From an uncultured Ruminococcus sp. (lineage in GTDB: Bacteria; Bacillota_A; Clostridia; Oscillospirales; Ruminococcaceae): DNA of 11,541 nucleotides. How positions within the stretch are numbered: position 1 is the stretch's first letter; each line of letters starts with the position of its first letter. The notes under the pieces are model-generated. The model was given only the letters and a program-made list of their open reading frames with translations. It made no database searches and had not been told where the DNA came from. The stretch is from positions 1 through 11,541 of the forward strand of contig CAMOXW010000184.1 of NCBI GenBank assembly GCA_946629405.1, written 5' to 3'. This document shows, piece by piece, positions 1-7,667 of this stretch. The position numbers and the translations under genes were made by a program.

Positions 1-3000
1 AGAAGGAGGTATGGCTCATTGCCGGATTCCCAGCTGAACGAGCCGGTAACGCCGGGGGCCGGGCATATCGCGCCGACATATCCGAACAGGTCAGGGCGCT
101 TCATACCGATGAGAAGTGATTCTCTGCCGCCCATTGAGAATCCTGTTATAGCGGTATTCTCCTTGCCTGTGAGGATGCTGTACTTATCCTCGATCTCGGG
201 CATGAGGCATTTTGTGAGGTCGTTGATGAAGTTGTCGTATGCCTGATTGTTTGTCTCGTCCATTCCTGTGCAGGCTGCAAGAGTGGGGCTGGAGAAAACG
301 TCCGGGAAAACGCATATCATTTCCTTAGCTGAGCCGTCAGCGATACAGTTGCCGACTATCTGTTTTGTTGGCATACCGCTCTCGACATTGCCCTTGATTA
401 TCATTCTGTCCGGATTTTCGTAGTAGCCGTGCATAACGTAGAGGACAGGGTACTTCTTGTTCGGGTCATAGTCGGGAGGAAGGAGGACATTGTACTTTTT
501 CTCCCTGTTGCAGACGGATGACCAGTAGGTCGCGCTCTTTATCTCGCCGTATGCAACGCCGCTTCTCTGCTGATGCGATGAATCGGGTTCCTTTTCAACG
601 AGAAGGCTCTGCATCTTTTCTGTATAGGAAGCCATTGTGTACTCCGGTGCTGGCGGTGTTACAACAGGAAACTCTTTAATCCTGCCGAGGACGAACTGGT
701 TTATGAGAACGAGATCAGCGGTGGTGAACTCGCCGTCCTGATCCGCGTCGGAGTTGCGCTTAGCGGCTGCTGAATCGAAGCCGCCCTTGACAAGCCCGCG
801 TCTTGCGAGGGCAACGTCAAAGACATCTATCCTGCCATCGCCGGTGAGGTCGCCTATCACAAGGCTTACGGGACTGGGGCCATCTATAGCTGTACCGGCA
901 ACAGCGCCGATCACTTCGTCAACATAGAAATCGCCCGAGCCCTCAGCGGTCTCGACATAGAGCTGGATCTCAGAAGCGCCTTCAGGGATCTCGTACTCAG
1001 TATTGCAGAGCTGCACCCAATCGCCCTTTGTTACCGTCTTTGTATCGACCTTCGGATAGTAGACCTCACCGTCGCTGCCCTTGTACTGGAGGGTGAGGCA
1101 GAAGGTCTGTGATGCTGCACCTGTGTCATACATAACGTCAGCGCTGAAGGAATACTTCTCGCCGGGCTTGAAGTAATTCTTGCTGAGGGACTTTGTAGCA
1201 CCGTTCCAGGAAGCAGTGCGGCCGGAGGTATAGAGACTTCCTGAGCCGGCATAGCTGTACTTTTCGGTCGATAAAACGTTTGCCGCGCCGCGTCCTGTCC
1301 AGTTGTCGGTGCCGTTGTCGAAGGTGTCGTGGAAGTAGAAGCCGTTTTCGTCCGGCTCATAGACCTTCGGAGACTTGCTGCCGAGGACGTAGCTGCCGTC
1401 GGAGTTGTTCCACGCGGTGCGGTCGTAGTCGAAGTAGTCGATATCGACATAGCCGCCTGTGGACTTGGTCGGATAGCTGTAGATAGCGCTTCTGTAGCCG
1501 GTAAAGAGTGTGAGGTCGTAGCCCATGCTGAGCTCGGTGCCGAGCTTTGTCCAGCTGTTTCCGTCATAGGAGTAGTAGAAATTAGCCTTGTCGATATTAT
1601 TAGAGGAGCTTCCGTCGGAGCCTACATTGGCGAACTTGAAGTCCACCTTGAGGTATATCTCATCGCCGTTCATAGGAGCCTCAGCCTCTATCTTGTTGGA
1701 GCTGCTGTCGATCTTGCTGCCGCCGTTGGTAGCCATATAGACCTTTTTGCTGCCGTTTCCGTCAACGTAAACGCCGATATTTCCGTACTTGAACTGGAAG
1801 GCTGAAAGACCGGCATAGTCGCCCGCCTTCATGCCTTTTGTGTCCATTTTGATTATGCTGCTGCAAGCCGGTCCCTCAGTACGCATGGTGAGGGTATTTC
1901 TTGCGTGGAGCAGCTCGCTGGCGATAGTGTTGTTGTGCAGTCTGAGCCAGCCTTCGCGCTCGGTGACGGACCACGCATTATTGTCAGGATTATGGTTCCA
2001 CTGCCACTCAAGGGCAAGGTCATTTGAAGAATATGTAAAATCGTCATCGCCGGCAAGAGAAGTGCCTGAACCGTCATTATCAATGCTGAACGAAACCGGA
2101 GCCTTGCCGTTAATGCCCATCATAGGCCAGCCGTTCTCCCAGGTGACGGGAACGAGTGCCGGTATACGTCCTACCGCGCCGTGATCCTGGAAAAGTACGC
2201 CGTACCACTTTCCGTCGGGGGTATCAACGATACCGCCCTGTGCAACGCCGCTTCCATAGGAACCCACGCCTGAATCGAGGAGGGTCTTGCTTTCATAGGT
2301 TCCCAGGAGGTCCTTTGAACGGTAGCAGAATTCAAGTCTTCCGTGGCCGGAGGGCCATGCTATGCCGAAAATATAGTAGTATCCGTTGATTTTCTGGATA
2401 TGCCAGCCCTCACCGGCAAGATTGTCGAAATTGGTCTTGAACAGCTGTTTTTCGGCACCGCCCTGCCTGAATCCGGTCATTTCGGAGTTCAGCTCCTTGA
2501 TATTGCAGGTGCCGCCGGCGCCGTAGACGAGGTAGTTCCTGCCGTCGTCATCGAAAAGGATAGAGGCGTCGTGGTACATACCGTTCAGCTCGCTTCTTGT
2601 CCATTCGCCGTTCTCGATGTCATCGGTCTTGAAGATGTAGGACTTGCCGGTGCCGTAGCTGCCGAAGAATACATAGTAAGTGCCTTTGTTGTAGCGAAGG
2701 CTTGCAGCCCACTGGCCGTGAGCGTAATCGTGCTTACCGTTGGCAAGCTTCTGGACATCGCCGTCAGCGAGAGTGTCATAGACGTAGTTGCATATCTCCC
2801 AGTTGACGAGGTCGCTGGACTTCATGATAGGAGCGCCGGGGCTGAAGAACATAGTGGTGCTGACCATGTAATAAGTATCGCCGACGCGGATGACGTCGGT
2901 ATCGGGGACGTCTGACCAGATCACGGGGTTATTGACGGTGGACACGGCAGCGGAAGCCGTGAGTTTTTCTTCCGGCGGAACGGTGACAGCAGTAAAGAGC

Positions 3001-3053
3001 ATAGCCGCAGAAGAAACGAAGGCAAGAGCAGCTTTGAAAGTGTTGCGTTTCAT
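1..3053 (-). CDS. Secreted modular xylan-degrading enzyme: GH43 - beta-sandwich - CBM22-like - dockerin - CE1 esterase (3' part outside window)
   Basis: I translated the minus strand from the ATG at 3053-3051; the frame is open for 1017 codons to the left edge, so the C-terminus is missing. Residues 1-36 are a signal peptide (basic start, hydrophobic core, ASA-A cleavage region). Residues about 40-315 are a GH43 five-bladed propeller: candidate base D51 (PDTD), pKa-tuning D162 (YHDASILFDDDG) and acid E215 (AGEGWH), as in beta-xylosidase/arabinofuranosidase members. Residues about 330-565 resemble the GH43-associated concanavalin-like domain (LEWQWNHNPDN near 349). Residues 574-720 look like a CBM22-type module. 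Residues 733-795 form a type I dockerin with two calcium loops starting at D735 (DLTGDGRIDVFD) and D769 (DADQDGEFTTAD). From about 806 a CE1-type esterase follows, with HG at 875 and nucleophile S973 in GFSMGG; its Asp and His lie outside the window. Inferred role: cellulosomal removal of xylose/arabinose and acetyl or feruloyl groups from xylan. The exact substrates are not readable from sequence. Confidence 0.93.
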   Translation of the reverse strand, partial: MKRNTFKAALAFVSSAAMLFTAVTVPPEEKLTASAAVSTVNNPVIWSDVPDTDVIRVGDTYYMVSTTMFFSPGAPIMKSSDLVNWEICNYVYDTLADGDVQKLANGKHDYAHGQWAASLRYNKGTYYVFFGSYGTGKSYIFKTDDIENGEWTRSELNGMYHDASILFDDDGRNYLVYGAGGTCNIKELNSEMTGFRQGGAEKQLFKTNFDNLAGEGWHIQKINGYYYIFGIAWPSGHGRLEFCYRSKDLLGTYESKTLLDSGVGSYGSGVAQGGIVDTPDGKWYGVLFQDHGAVGRIPALVPVTWENGWPMMGINGKAPVSFSIDNDGSGTSLAGDDDFTYSSNDLALEWQWNHNPDNNAWSVTEREGWLRLHNNTIASELLHARNTLTMRTEGPACSSIIKMDTKGMKAGDYAGLSAFQFKYGNIGVYVDGNGSKKVYMATNGGSKIDSSSNKIEAEAPMNGDEIYLKVDFKFANVGSDGSSSNNIDKANFYYSYDGNSWTKLGTELSMGYDLTLFTGYRSAIYSYPTKSTGGYVDIDYFDYDRTAWNNSDGSYVLGSKSPKVYEPDENGFYFHDTFDNGTDNWTGRGAANVLSTEKYSYAGSGSLYTSGRTASWNGATKSLSKNYFKPGEKYSFSADVMYDTGAASQTFCLTLQYKGSDGEVYYPKVDTKTVTKGDWVQLCNTEYEIPEGASEIQLYVETAEGSGDFYVDEVIGAVAGTAIDGPSPVSLVIGDLTGDGRIDVFDVALARRGLVKGGFDSAAAKRNSDADQDGEFTTADLVLINQFVLGRIKEFPVVTPPAPEYTMASYTEKMQSLLVEKEPDSSHQQRSGVAYGEIKSATYWSSVCNREKKYNVLLPPDYDPNKKYPVLYVMHGYYENPDRMIIKGNVESGMPTKQIVGNCIADGSAKEMICVFPDVFSSPTLAACTGMDETNNQAYDNFINDLTKCLMPEIEDKYSILTGKENTAITGFSMGGRESLLIGMKRPDLFGYVGAICPAPGVTGSFSWESGNEPYLL

Positions 3054-3060
3054 ACAAAAA

Positions 3061-3070
3061 ATCCTCCCTT
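3061..3070 (-). promoter_or_regulatory. Ribosome binding site of the GH43-CE1 gene
   Basis: On the minus strand AAGGGAGGAT lies about 8 bases before the ATG at 3053. It supports that start, which is directly followed by the signal peptide. Confidence 0.8.
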
Positions 3071-3093
3071 ATTTATATTTTTTTGTTATTAAT

Positions 3094-3123
3094 ATTTTAT
3101 CGTAAATCGTGGTAGTTAGTCAA
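3094..3123 (-). promoter_or_regulatory. Sigma-A-type promoter of the GH43-CE1 gene
   Basis: Reading the minus strand, TTGACT (3123-3118) is followed after 18 bases by TAAAAT (3099-3094). Both boxes match the consensus at 5 of 6 positions. Transcription would start near 3087, giving a leader of about 35 nt that carries the ribosome binding site. The -35 box directly adjoins a set of repeated motifs that could bind a regulator. Confidence 0.65.
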
Positions 3124-3182
3124 TCAATAATCGTGCTATCTTTATATCAATATCGTGCTGCTAAGGTGGACAAAATCGAGAT
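3106..3182. repeat. Iterated 8-bp motif (ATCGTGCT-like) in the GH43 promoter region
   Basis: On the plus strand ATCGTGCT occurs exactly at 3130-3137 and 3152-3159. A one-mismatch copy (ATCGTGGT) is at 3106-3113 and a weaker copy (ATCGAGAT) at 3175-3182. Successive starts are 24, 22 and 23 bp apart, about two helical turns, so all copies face the same side of the DNA. The two exact copies have extended similarity: TCAATAATCGTGCT at 3124 and TCAATATCGTGCT at 3147. The block abuts the -35 box of the minus-strand promoter. This is the geometry expected for an activator such as an AraC-family protein, which is inferred here; no regulator gene is in the window. Confidence 0.55.
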
Positions 3183-3260
3183 TTGGTGGATTAAATGTTT
3201 TCTGCCTGATATCGGAAGAATTCCTGCGCGTGGGGACAACTCTTTTGCAGCGGCTGATAG

Positions 3261-3289
3261 TTGACATTCCTGCGTTAATATAGTAAAAT
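3261..3289 (+). promoter_or_regulatory. Sigma-A-type promoter of the CPBP protease gene
   Basis: TTGACA at 3261-3266 is a perfect -35 box. After 17 bases TAAAAT follows at 3284-3289. A TATAAT also overlaps at 3289-3294 but at a poor distance. Transcription would start near 3296, and the ribosome binding site AAGGAG (3307-3312) sits 6 bases before the ATG at 3319. Confidence 0.75.
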
Positions 3290-3318
3290 ATAATGTATAA
3301 ACACGGAAGGAGCTTGAT

Positions 3319-4305
3319 ATGCTAAAACTCAGACCAAAGCTGTTCGACGAATCCGCAAAGTCTCACGCCTCAAAGTCGCTGATAATACAAATAGCCGTAT
3401 TCATCGCGGTCTTTTTGGTAATATATGTACTCGAAGGAATTGTTGCCGCTATCGTTTCCTCAAAGCCTATGGACGAAGCACTTGCCGCAAAGGGCTATCT
3501 TGACGGCACTAAGGATCTGACCTTCAGTGAGTCAATGGACATTGCCGAGGAGGTCTCCGCAAAGCCGGGGGTGATGATACCTACGCTGTTTGCAACTGTA
3601 TTCGGAACTATAGTCAGTATGCTTTACTGCCGGTATTTCGAGATGCGCCGGGTGTCCTCAATGGGTGTTGTGAAGCGGCGTGCGGGAGTAAACTATGTTT
3701 CCGGACTGTTCATAGGTGCGCTGCTGATGACTTCTATCACAATGCTTACGGTCGTGACCGGCGCGAACAGTCTCTCACGCGCTCATGATGTTGACTATAC
3801 GCTGATACTTCTCTATCTTGGGGGATTTCTCGTCCAGGGCATGAGCGAGGAGTTTATTTTCCGCGGATACCTGATGACAACGGTGGGCGGCACACACAGC
3901 ACATATCTTGCGATAGGGATAAGTGCAGTGCTGTTCGGCGCAGCGCACTCCGCAAATGCCGGTCTTTCGGTGCTGGCAATGTTCAACCTGATACTTTTCG
4001 GTGTTTTTGCGGCGGTGTATATGATTTATTTTGAAGATATCTGGGGCGTGTGCGGGATACATTCGATATGGAATTTTTCACAGGGCAATCTCTACGGGAT
4101 AAGCGTCAGCGGGAACAGCCAGACGGAGTCCATACTAAAGACCAGCTCAAAGACCTCGCATGATTTCCTCACAGGCGGAAAATTCGGCATCGAGGGCAGT
4201 GTCTTCACCACGCTGGTACTGCTTGCCGCGACCGGGATCATGCTTTATCTGCAATGGCAGAAAGAGAAAAAGGCAGCCGCGGAGAGCGCTCCTGAGAATA
4301 AGTGA
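3319..4305 (+). CDS. CPBP-family intramembrane metalloprotease (CAAX protease/Abi type)
   Basis: This 328-residue polytopic membrane protein has the motifs of the CPBP/Rce1 family. They are EExxxR (E177, E178, R182 in SEEFIFRGYL), a FxxxH-like motif with H210 (LFGAAHSAN), and HxxxN with H248 and N252 (HSIWN), which together form a glutamate/histidine active site inside the membrane. Hydrophobic segments lie at about 21-48, 85-105, 125-148, 160-175, 195-210, 213-235 and 290-310. The C-terminus is a short lysine-rich cytoplasmic tail. A loop of about 50 residues (50-85) follows the first membrane helix. In Firmicutes such proteases process peptides or membrane proteins and some give bacteriocin self-immunity; no bacteriocin gene is adjacent, so the substrate is unknown. 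It has its own promoter and terminator and appears monocistronic. Confidence 0.88.
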   Translation: MLKLRPKLFDESAKSHASKSLIIQIAVFIAVFLVIYVLEGIVAAIVSSKPMDEALAAKGYLDGTKDLTFSESMDIAEEVSAKPGVMIPTLFATVFGTIVSMLYCRYFEMRRVSSMGVVKRRAGVNYVSGLFIGALLMTSITMLTVVTGANSLSRAHDVDYTLILLYLGGFLVQGMSEEFIFRGYLMTTVGGTHSTYLAIGISAVLFGAAHSANAGLSVLAMFNLILFGVFAAVYMIYFEDIWGVCGIHSIWNFSQGNLYGISVSGNSQTESILKTSSKTSHDFLTGGKFGIEGSVFTTLVLLAATGIMLYLQWQKEKKAAAESAPENK

Positions 4306-4309
4306 AGCG

Positions 4310-4345
4310 GTGCTTCTCCGGCGGACCGGGGGAGCACTTTGTTTT
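4310..4345 (+). terminator. Intrinsic terminator after the CPBP protease gene
   Basis: GTGCTTCTCCGG (4310-4321) pairs with CCGGGGGAGCAC (4326-4337) through a CGGA loop, giving a 12-bp stem with two G-T wobbles. The T-rich run TTTGTTTT follows. Confidence 0.85.
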
Positions 4346-4361
4346 GCCATTCATGGCAAAA
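4342..4361. repeat. 9-bp palindrome overlapping the terminator tail
   Basis: TTTTGCCAT (4342-4350) and ATGGCAAAA (4353-4361) are perfect inverted copies separated by 2 bases. As RNA they form an 8-bp hairpin with a 4-base loop. It could be an operator or a second hairpin of the termination region. It lies about 125 bp upstream of the next promoter, so an operator role there is uncertain. Confidence 0.5.
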
Positions 4362-4414
4362 TGAGCTTGACATCAAGAAAGACTATTGCGGACACATTTA
4401 TTACAAAAACACCT

Positions 4415-4469
4415 GATTTCGTAATAAAGATGTTACAGAAATAATACAAATTCGAAAGATTTCGTAATA
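4415..4469. repeat. 12-bp direct repeat upstream of the pseudokinase promoter
   Basis: GATTTCGTAATA occurs identically at 4415-4426 and 4458-4469, with starts 43 bp apart (about four helical turns). The second copy ends 15 bp before the -35 box at 4485. The placement fits a pair of regulator binding sites; nothing else supports this. Confidence 0.45.
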
Positions 4470-4484
4470 TCATGCCCTAAACGG

Positions 4485-4513
4485 TTGACTTTTTAATGGA
4501 ATGCTGATAAAAT
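4485..4513 (+). promoter_or_regulatory. Sigma-A-type promoter of the zinc-ribbon/PASTA pseudokinase gene
   Basis: TTGACT (4485-4490), a 17-bp spacer and TAAAAT (4508-4513) form a near-consensus promoter. The leader of about 70 nt contains the ribosome binding site AAGGAGG at 4575-4581. Confidence 0.75.
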
Positions 4514-4588
4514 ATAAAATGTATCGTTATAAGTGCGCTCTTTTAACGCATATGTGACTTACTCAATAAACGAAAAGGAGGAGCTGCT

Positions 4589-6580
4589 TTGGGAGAAAAC
4601 AAAATATGCTATAAATGTATGGCCAAAAAAGAAAACGGACAGAAAGTCTGCCCCGTTTGCGGTTATGACGAACAAACTCCCTCAAACCCGATGTATATCA
4701 TCCCCGGGACTGTGCTCCGCGATAGATACCTCATCGGCGTGCTTCTTGAATATAACGGCGAGGGCGCTACCTACGCCGGCTACGACCTTTCCACCGAGTG
4801 CAGGGTGCTCATCAGGGAATATATGCCGATAAACCTCTGTACAAGAGTCAAGGGCAAGCCTACTATAAGCGTCAATTATAACAATCTTGCCAAGTATAAG
4901 GCTTTCATGACCGAGTTTACTGAGCTCAACAAGTCCCTCGCAAGACTCCGCAATGACTCGAATATAAACCCTGTTCTTGATATGTTTGCCGAGAACAATA
5001 CTACATATACCGTCTTCGAGTATATCGAGGGCGTGAAGATGCTCGATTACCTCAAGGAAAACGCCGGCGAGCTGAGCTGGGAGCAGGTATCAAGGCTCTT
5101 TCCGCCGCTCTTTACAACGATCGGCAGACTGCATAACGCCGGTATCATCCACCGCGCTATCAGCCCTGATACCGTCTATATCACAGGAAAGGGTGAGCTC
5201 AGGCTCTCAGGCTTCTGCATCTCACCTGTAAGAACCGCTGATGCAGGGCTTGAATACGAGCTTTTCAAGGGCTATGCCGCCCCGGAGCAGTATTCCGCGA
5301 GCACAGACAGCAGACAGGGCTCATGGACTGACGTTTACGGCGTCTGTGCTCTTATCTACCGTGCTCTGACAGGCTGTATGCCGGTCGATTCAACAAGCCG
5401 TCAGGGTCACGACGACCTCTGTGAGCCGTGCAAGCTCAATTCAAGGATACCCGAGCACGTTTCAGGAGTTATCATGGACGGCATGAATCTCAACGTCCGT
5501 GACCGTATCCAGACTATTACCGAGCTCGTCACAAGACTTTTTGAGCAGCCCGCTGAGGTAAGGAGTGCTCCCGCACCTGTGCAGAGAGTACGTCCCCAGA
5601 ACAATCAGCGCCAGTACCCGCAGGAGATCCAGCAGGAGCAGTACCGCCAGCAGACTGCACCGCCAGTCTACCGCGTTCAGGATCAGCCTAAGCAGTACGG
5701 CAGCGGTCAGTACAGAAATAACGGCTACTACGACGAAGAAGATTACCACTATGAGAAGGTCAACACGGTCGATAAGCTGAAGGTGCCTGTAATTATCGCT
5801 GTACTTCTGATGGCGATACTCATGATAATAATAGTGGTGATCTACAACATACTCCACGACCCGAGCAAGGATGAAGGCGCTTCGAGCAGTACGACTACTG
5901 CCGCCTCGTCTGACAACGTTGTTTCCGGCACTACCGAGCCCACAAGCGAGGATGCCTCCGACGTTCAGGACACCGAGGTGCCTGTCCTCACCGGAAAGTT
6001 CTATGACCACGAAAAGGAAAAGTGGAAGGATTACTTCAACTTTGAACCTACATATGAATACAACAACGAGTACCCCGACAGCGGCATGATCTTCGCACAG
6101 GAGACCGAAGCCGGCACCATGATAAAGAAGGGCGGCGTTGTAAAGGTCAAGGTCAGCAAGGGTCCGGAATCAGCTACTATCCCCGATTATTCGGGCTGTA
6201 CAGTTGCTCAGTACAAGAACAGGCTCGAGGAGGCAGGAATTTCCGGCTTCAACTACCAGTTCGTCGAGTACAAGTCGTACTACGGAACCCCTGATACCGT
6301 CGTTGAGCTTCAGGTTGACGGCAAGAAGGTGTCCTCCGGTACGTTCTTCAGCAACAAGGAGGGTAAGCTCCTTATGGTATACTATATACCGGAAAATGCC
6401 CAGATACAGACTACTTCACAGTACGTCGAGCCGACCACCGAGAAGCAGATACCTACTGTCTCGGTCGAGCCGACGAATGCAAATACCGAAACGACCACTG
6501 AGGTACAGCTTCCCACTGTTTCGATAGATACTCAGACGCAGGCAACTGAGCCGACTACTCAGGATGAGTTCGGCTGGTAA
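4589..6580 (+). CDS. Membrane pseudokinase with N-terminal zinc ribbon and two extracellular PASTA domains
   Basis: The start is TTG at 4589, set by AAGGAGG 7 bases upstream and by the zinc ribbon C7xxC10...C21xxC24, which the first in-frame ATG would cut. Residues about 41-310 have the fold pattern of a PrkC/PknB-type Ser/Thr kinase, including APE (E233) and WTDVYGVCALIYRALTG. The key residues are changed: VAIK lysine is R76 (VLIREYMP), HRD is HRA (H188-R189-A190), the catalytic-loop Asn is T195, and DFG is GFC (G208-F209-C210). A Pro/Gln/Tyr-rich juxtamembrane stretch (about 315-392) leads to one membrane helix (399-420). Outside are a Ser/Thr linker, PASTA 1 (464-527), PASTA 2 (529-601) and a Thr/Glu-rich tail with a repeated PTVS unit. 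PASTA domains bind peptidoglycan fragments or beta-lactams in known kinases. I infer a non-catalytic wall sensor or scaffold. It has its own promoter and terminator. Confidence 0.88.
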   Translation: MGENKICYKCMAKKENGQKVCPVCGYDEQTPSNPMYIIPGTVLRDRYLIGVLLEYNGEGATYAGYDLSTECRVLIREYMPINLCTRVKGKPTISVNYNNLAKYKAFMTEFTELNKSLARLRNDSNINPVLDMFAENNTTYTVFEYIEGVKMLDYLKENAGELSWEQVSRLFPPLFTTIGRLHNAGIIHRAISPDTVYITGKGELRLSGFCISPVRTADAGLEYELFKGYAAPEQYSASTDSRQGSWTDVYGVCALIYRALTGCMPVDSTSRQGHDDLCEPCKLNSRIPEHVSGVIMDGMNLNVRDRIQTITELVTRLFEQPAEVRSAPAPVQRVRPQNNQRQYPQEIQQEQYRQQTAPPVYRVQDQPKQYGSGQYRNNGYYDEEDYHYEKVNTVDKLKVPVIIAVLLMAILMIIIVVIYNILHDPSKDEGASSSTTTAASSDNVVSGTTEPTSEDASDVQDTEVPVLTGKFYDHEKEKWKDYFNFEPTYEYNNEYPDSGMIFAQETEAGTMIKKGGVVKVKVSKGPESATIPDYSGCTVAQYKNRLEEAGISGFNYQFVEYKSYYGTPDTVVELQVDGKKVSSGTFFSNKEGKLLMVYYIPENAQIQTTSQYVEPTTEKQIPTVSVEPTNANTETTTEVQLPTVSIDTQTQATEPTTQDEFGW

Positions 6581-6594
6581 AACAATAACACGCG

Positions 6595-6619
6595 AAGGGC
6601 GGCAATGCCGCCCTTTTTT
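6595..6619 (+). terminator. Intrinsic terminator after the pseudokinase gene
   Basis: AAGGGCGGC (6595-6603) pairs with GCCGCCCTT (6607-6615) around an AAT loop, with a six-T run at 6614-6619. It lies only about 35 bp before the next start codon. Confidence 0.9.
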
Positions 6620-6654
6620 CGGCAGACCGCAGCAATGTATGAAAGGCGAATGAT

Positions 6655-7665
6655 ATGGATATTAAAACTGCTATAGGCGAGCTTTGTGCAGCCTCCGGTG
6701 CTTCGGGTGATGAGACCCGCGCTGCTGAGCTTGCACTTTCTATGCTGAAAAAATACTGCCCGGACGCAGAGATCGTTTCCGGGAACGTCATCGGAAAATT
6801 CGGCAGACACCGCGAAGGACTGCCATCGCTTGTTCTTGATGCACATATCGACCAGATAGGCATGATAGTTTCGTTTATCACGGACGAGGGCTTCATCAAG
6901 GTCGGGAATCTTGGCGGCATCGACCGCAGGCTCCTTCCTGCCCAGCCGGTCATTATACACGGAAAGAACGATATCCCGGGAGTTGTATGCTCTGTTCCTC
7001 CTCACCTTATAAGCGGCGAGAACGGCGTTATGGAGTGGGGCGATGTGTCGATAGATACCGGCATGACGAAGGAGGAGCTTGGGGCTGTTGTATCACAGGG
7101 CGACAGCATTACCTTCGACGTAAAAATGCGGGAGCTTGCAGGCGGAAGGATAACTGCCGGTGCTCTGGATGACCGCTGCGGCGCTGCGGCGATACTTTAC
7201 GCACTCGATATGCTCGGGGATACTCCCACAGCTTACAATATAACCGTTGTATTCTCAACTCAGGAGGAGATAGGCGAGAGAGGCGCTGAGATAGGTGCTT
7301 TTATCCTTGCGCCGGACTATGCGATAGCCGTTGATGTGAGCTTTGCCTATGCTGTCGGTGAGGACGAGCAGAAATGCGGTCTGCTCGGCAAGGGTCCGAT
7401 GATAGGCATTTCTCCGTGTCTTGACAGGCAGCTTTCCCTTGACCTCATACGCACTGCTGAGCAGGAGAATATCCCTTATCAGCGTGAGGTGATGAGCGGG
7501 ATGACCTCGACAAATGCCGACCGCTATTCCGTATCGCGCGGAGGCTCAAAGGTCTGCACCGTGTCGATCCCGCTGAGAAATATGCACACGCCCGCAGAGG
7601 TCATTGATCTGGAGGATATACGCCTCACAGCTGAGCTTATCGCGGATTTTGCAAAGGAGGGCTGA
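6655..7665 (+). CDS. M42 family metallo-aminopeptidase, first paralogue
   Basis: This 336-residue cytosolic protein has the normal length and motifs of the M42 (glutamyl aminopeptidase/TET/endoglucanase-M-like) family. The dinuclear metal site can be read as H64 (DAHID), D173 in ALDDR, catalytic base E204 and ligand E205 (QEEIGERGA), D227 (VDVS) and H311 (RNMHTP). M42 enzymes form dodecameric tetrahedral particles that release N-terminal residues from short peptides made by proteases. A modest ribosome binding site (AAAGG, 6642-6646) precedes the ATG. It is the first gene of a three-gene cluster; the next gene starts 2 bases after its stop. No clear promoter lies between the terminator at 6619 and the start. 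Residue specificity cannot be told from the sequence. Confidence 0.92.
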   Translation: MDIKTAIGELCAASGASGDETRAAELALSMLKKYCPDAEIVSGNVIGKFGRHREGLPSLVLDAHIDQIGMIVSFITDEGFIKVGNLGGIDRRLLPAQPVIIHGKNDIPGVVCSVPPHLISGENGVMEWGDVSIDTGMTKEELGAVVSQGDSITFDVKMRELAGGRITAGALDDRCGAAAILYALDMLGDTPTAYNITVVFSTQEEIGERGAEIGAFILAPDYAIAVDVSFAYAVGEDEQKCGLLGKGPMIGISPCLDRQLSLDLIRTAEQENIPYQREVMSGMTSTNADRYSVSRGGSKVCTVSIPLRNMHTPAEVIDLEDIRLTAELIADFAKEG

Positions 7666-7667
7666 CA

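Noticed and set aside
1031..1567. Long minus-strand reading frame and several plus-strand frames (for example 1329-1805 and 2343-2915) within the GH43-CE1 gene
   Set aside because: They lie in other frames than the continuous 1017-codon enzyme read from 3053, have low-complexity compositions, and lack ribosome binding sites.
1..3053. Possible frameshift or split in the large minus-strand gene
   Set aside because: I followed the frame from the ATG at 3053 to the left edge without meeting a stop or a break in domain continuity; the gene is only cut by the window edge.
3319..4305. CPBP protease as part of a bacteriocin immunity cluster
   Set aside because: No small leader-peptide gene, ABC exporter or modification enzyme is adjacent; the neighbours are a xylan enzyme and the pseudokinase.
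4367..4372. Perfect TTGACA as a -35 box
   Set aside because: No acceptable -10 box lies 16-19 bp downstream; the promoter at 4485-4513 is much better.
5462..6010. Minus-strand frame of 182 codons opposite the pseudokinase
   Set aside because: It is antisense to the membrane and linker coding region, with no start signal and no recognisable domain.
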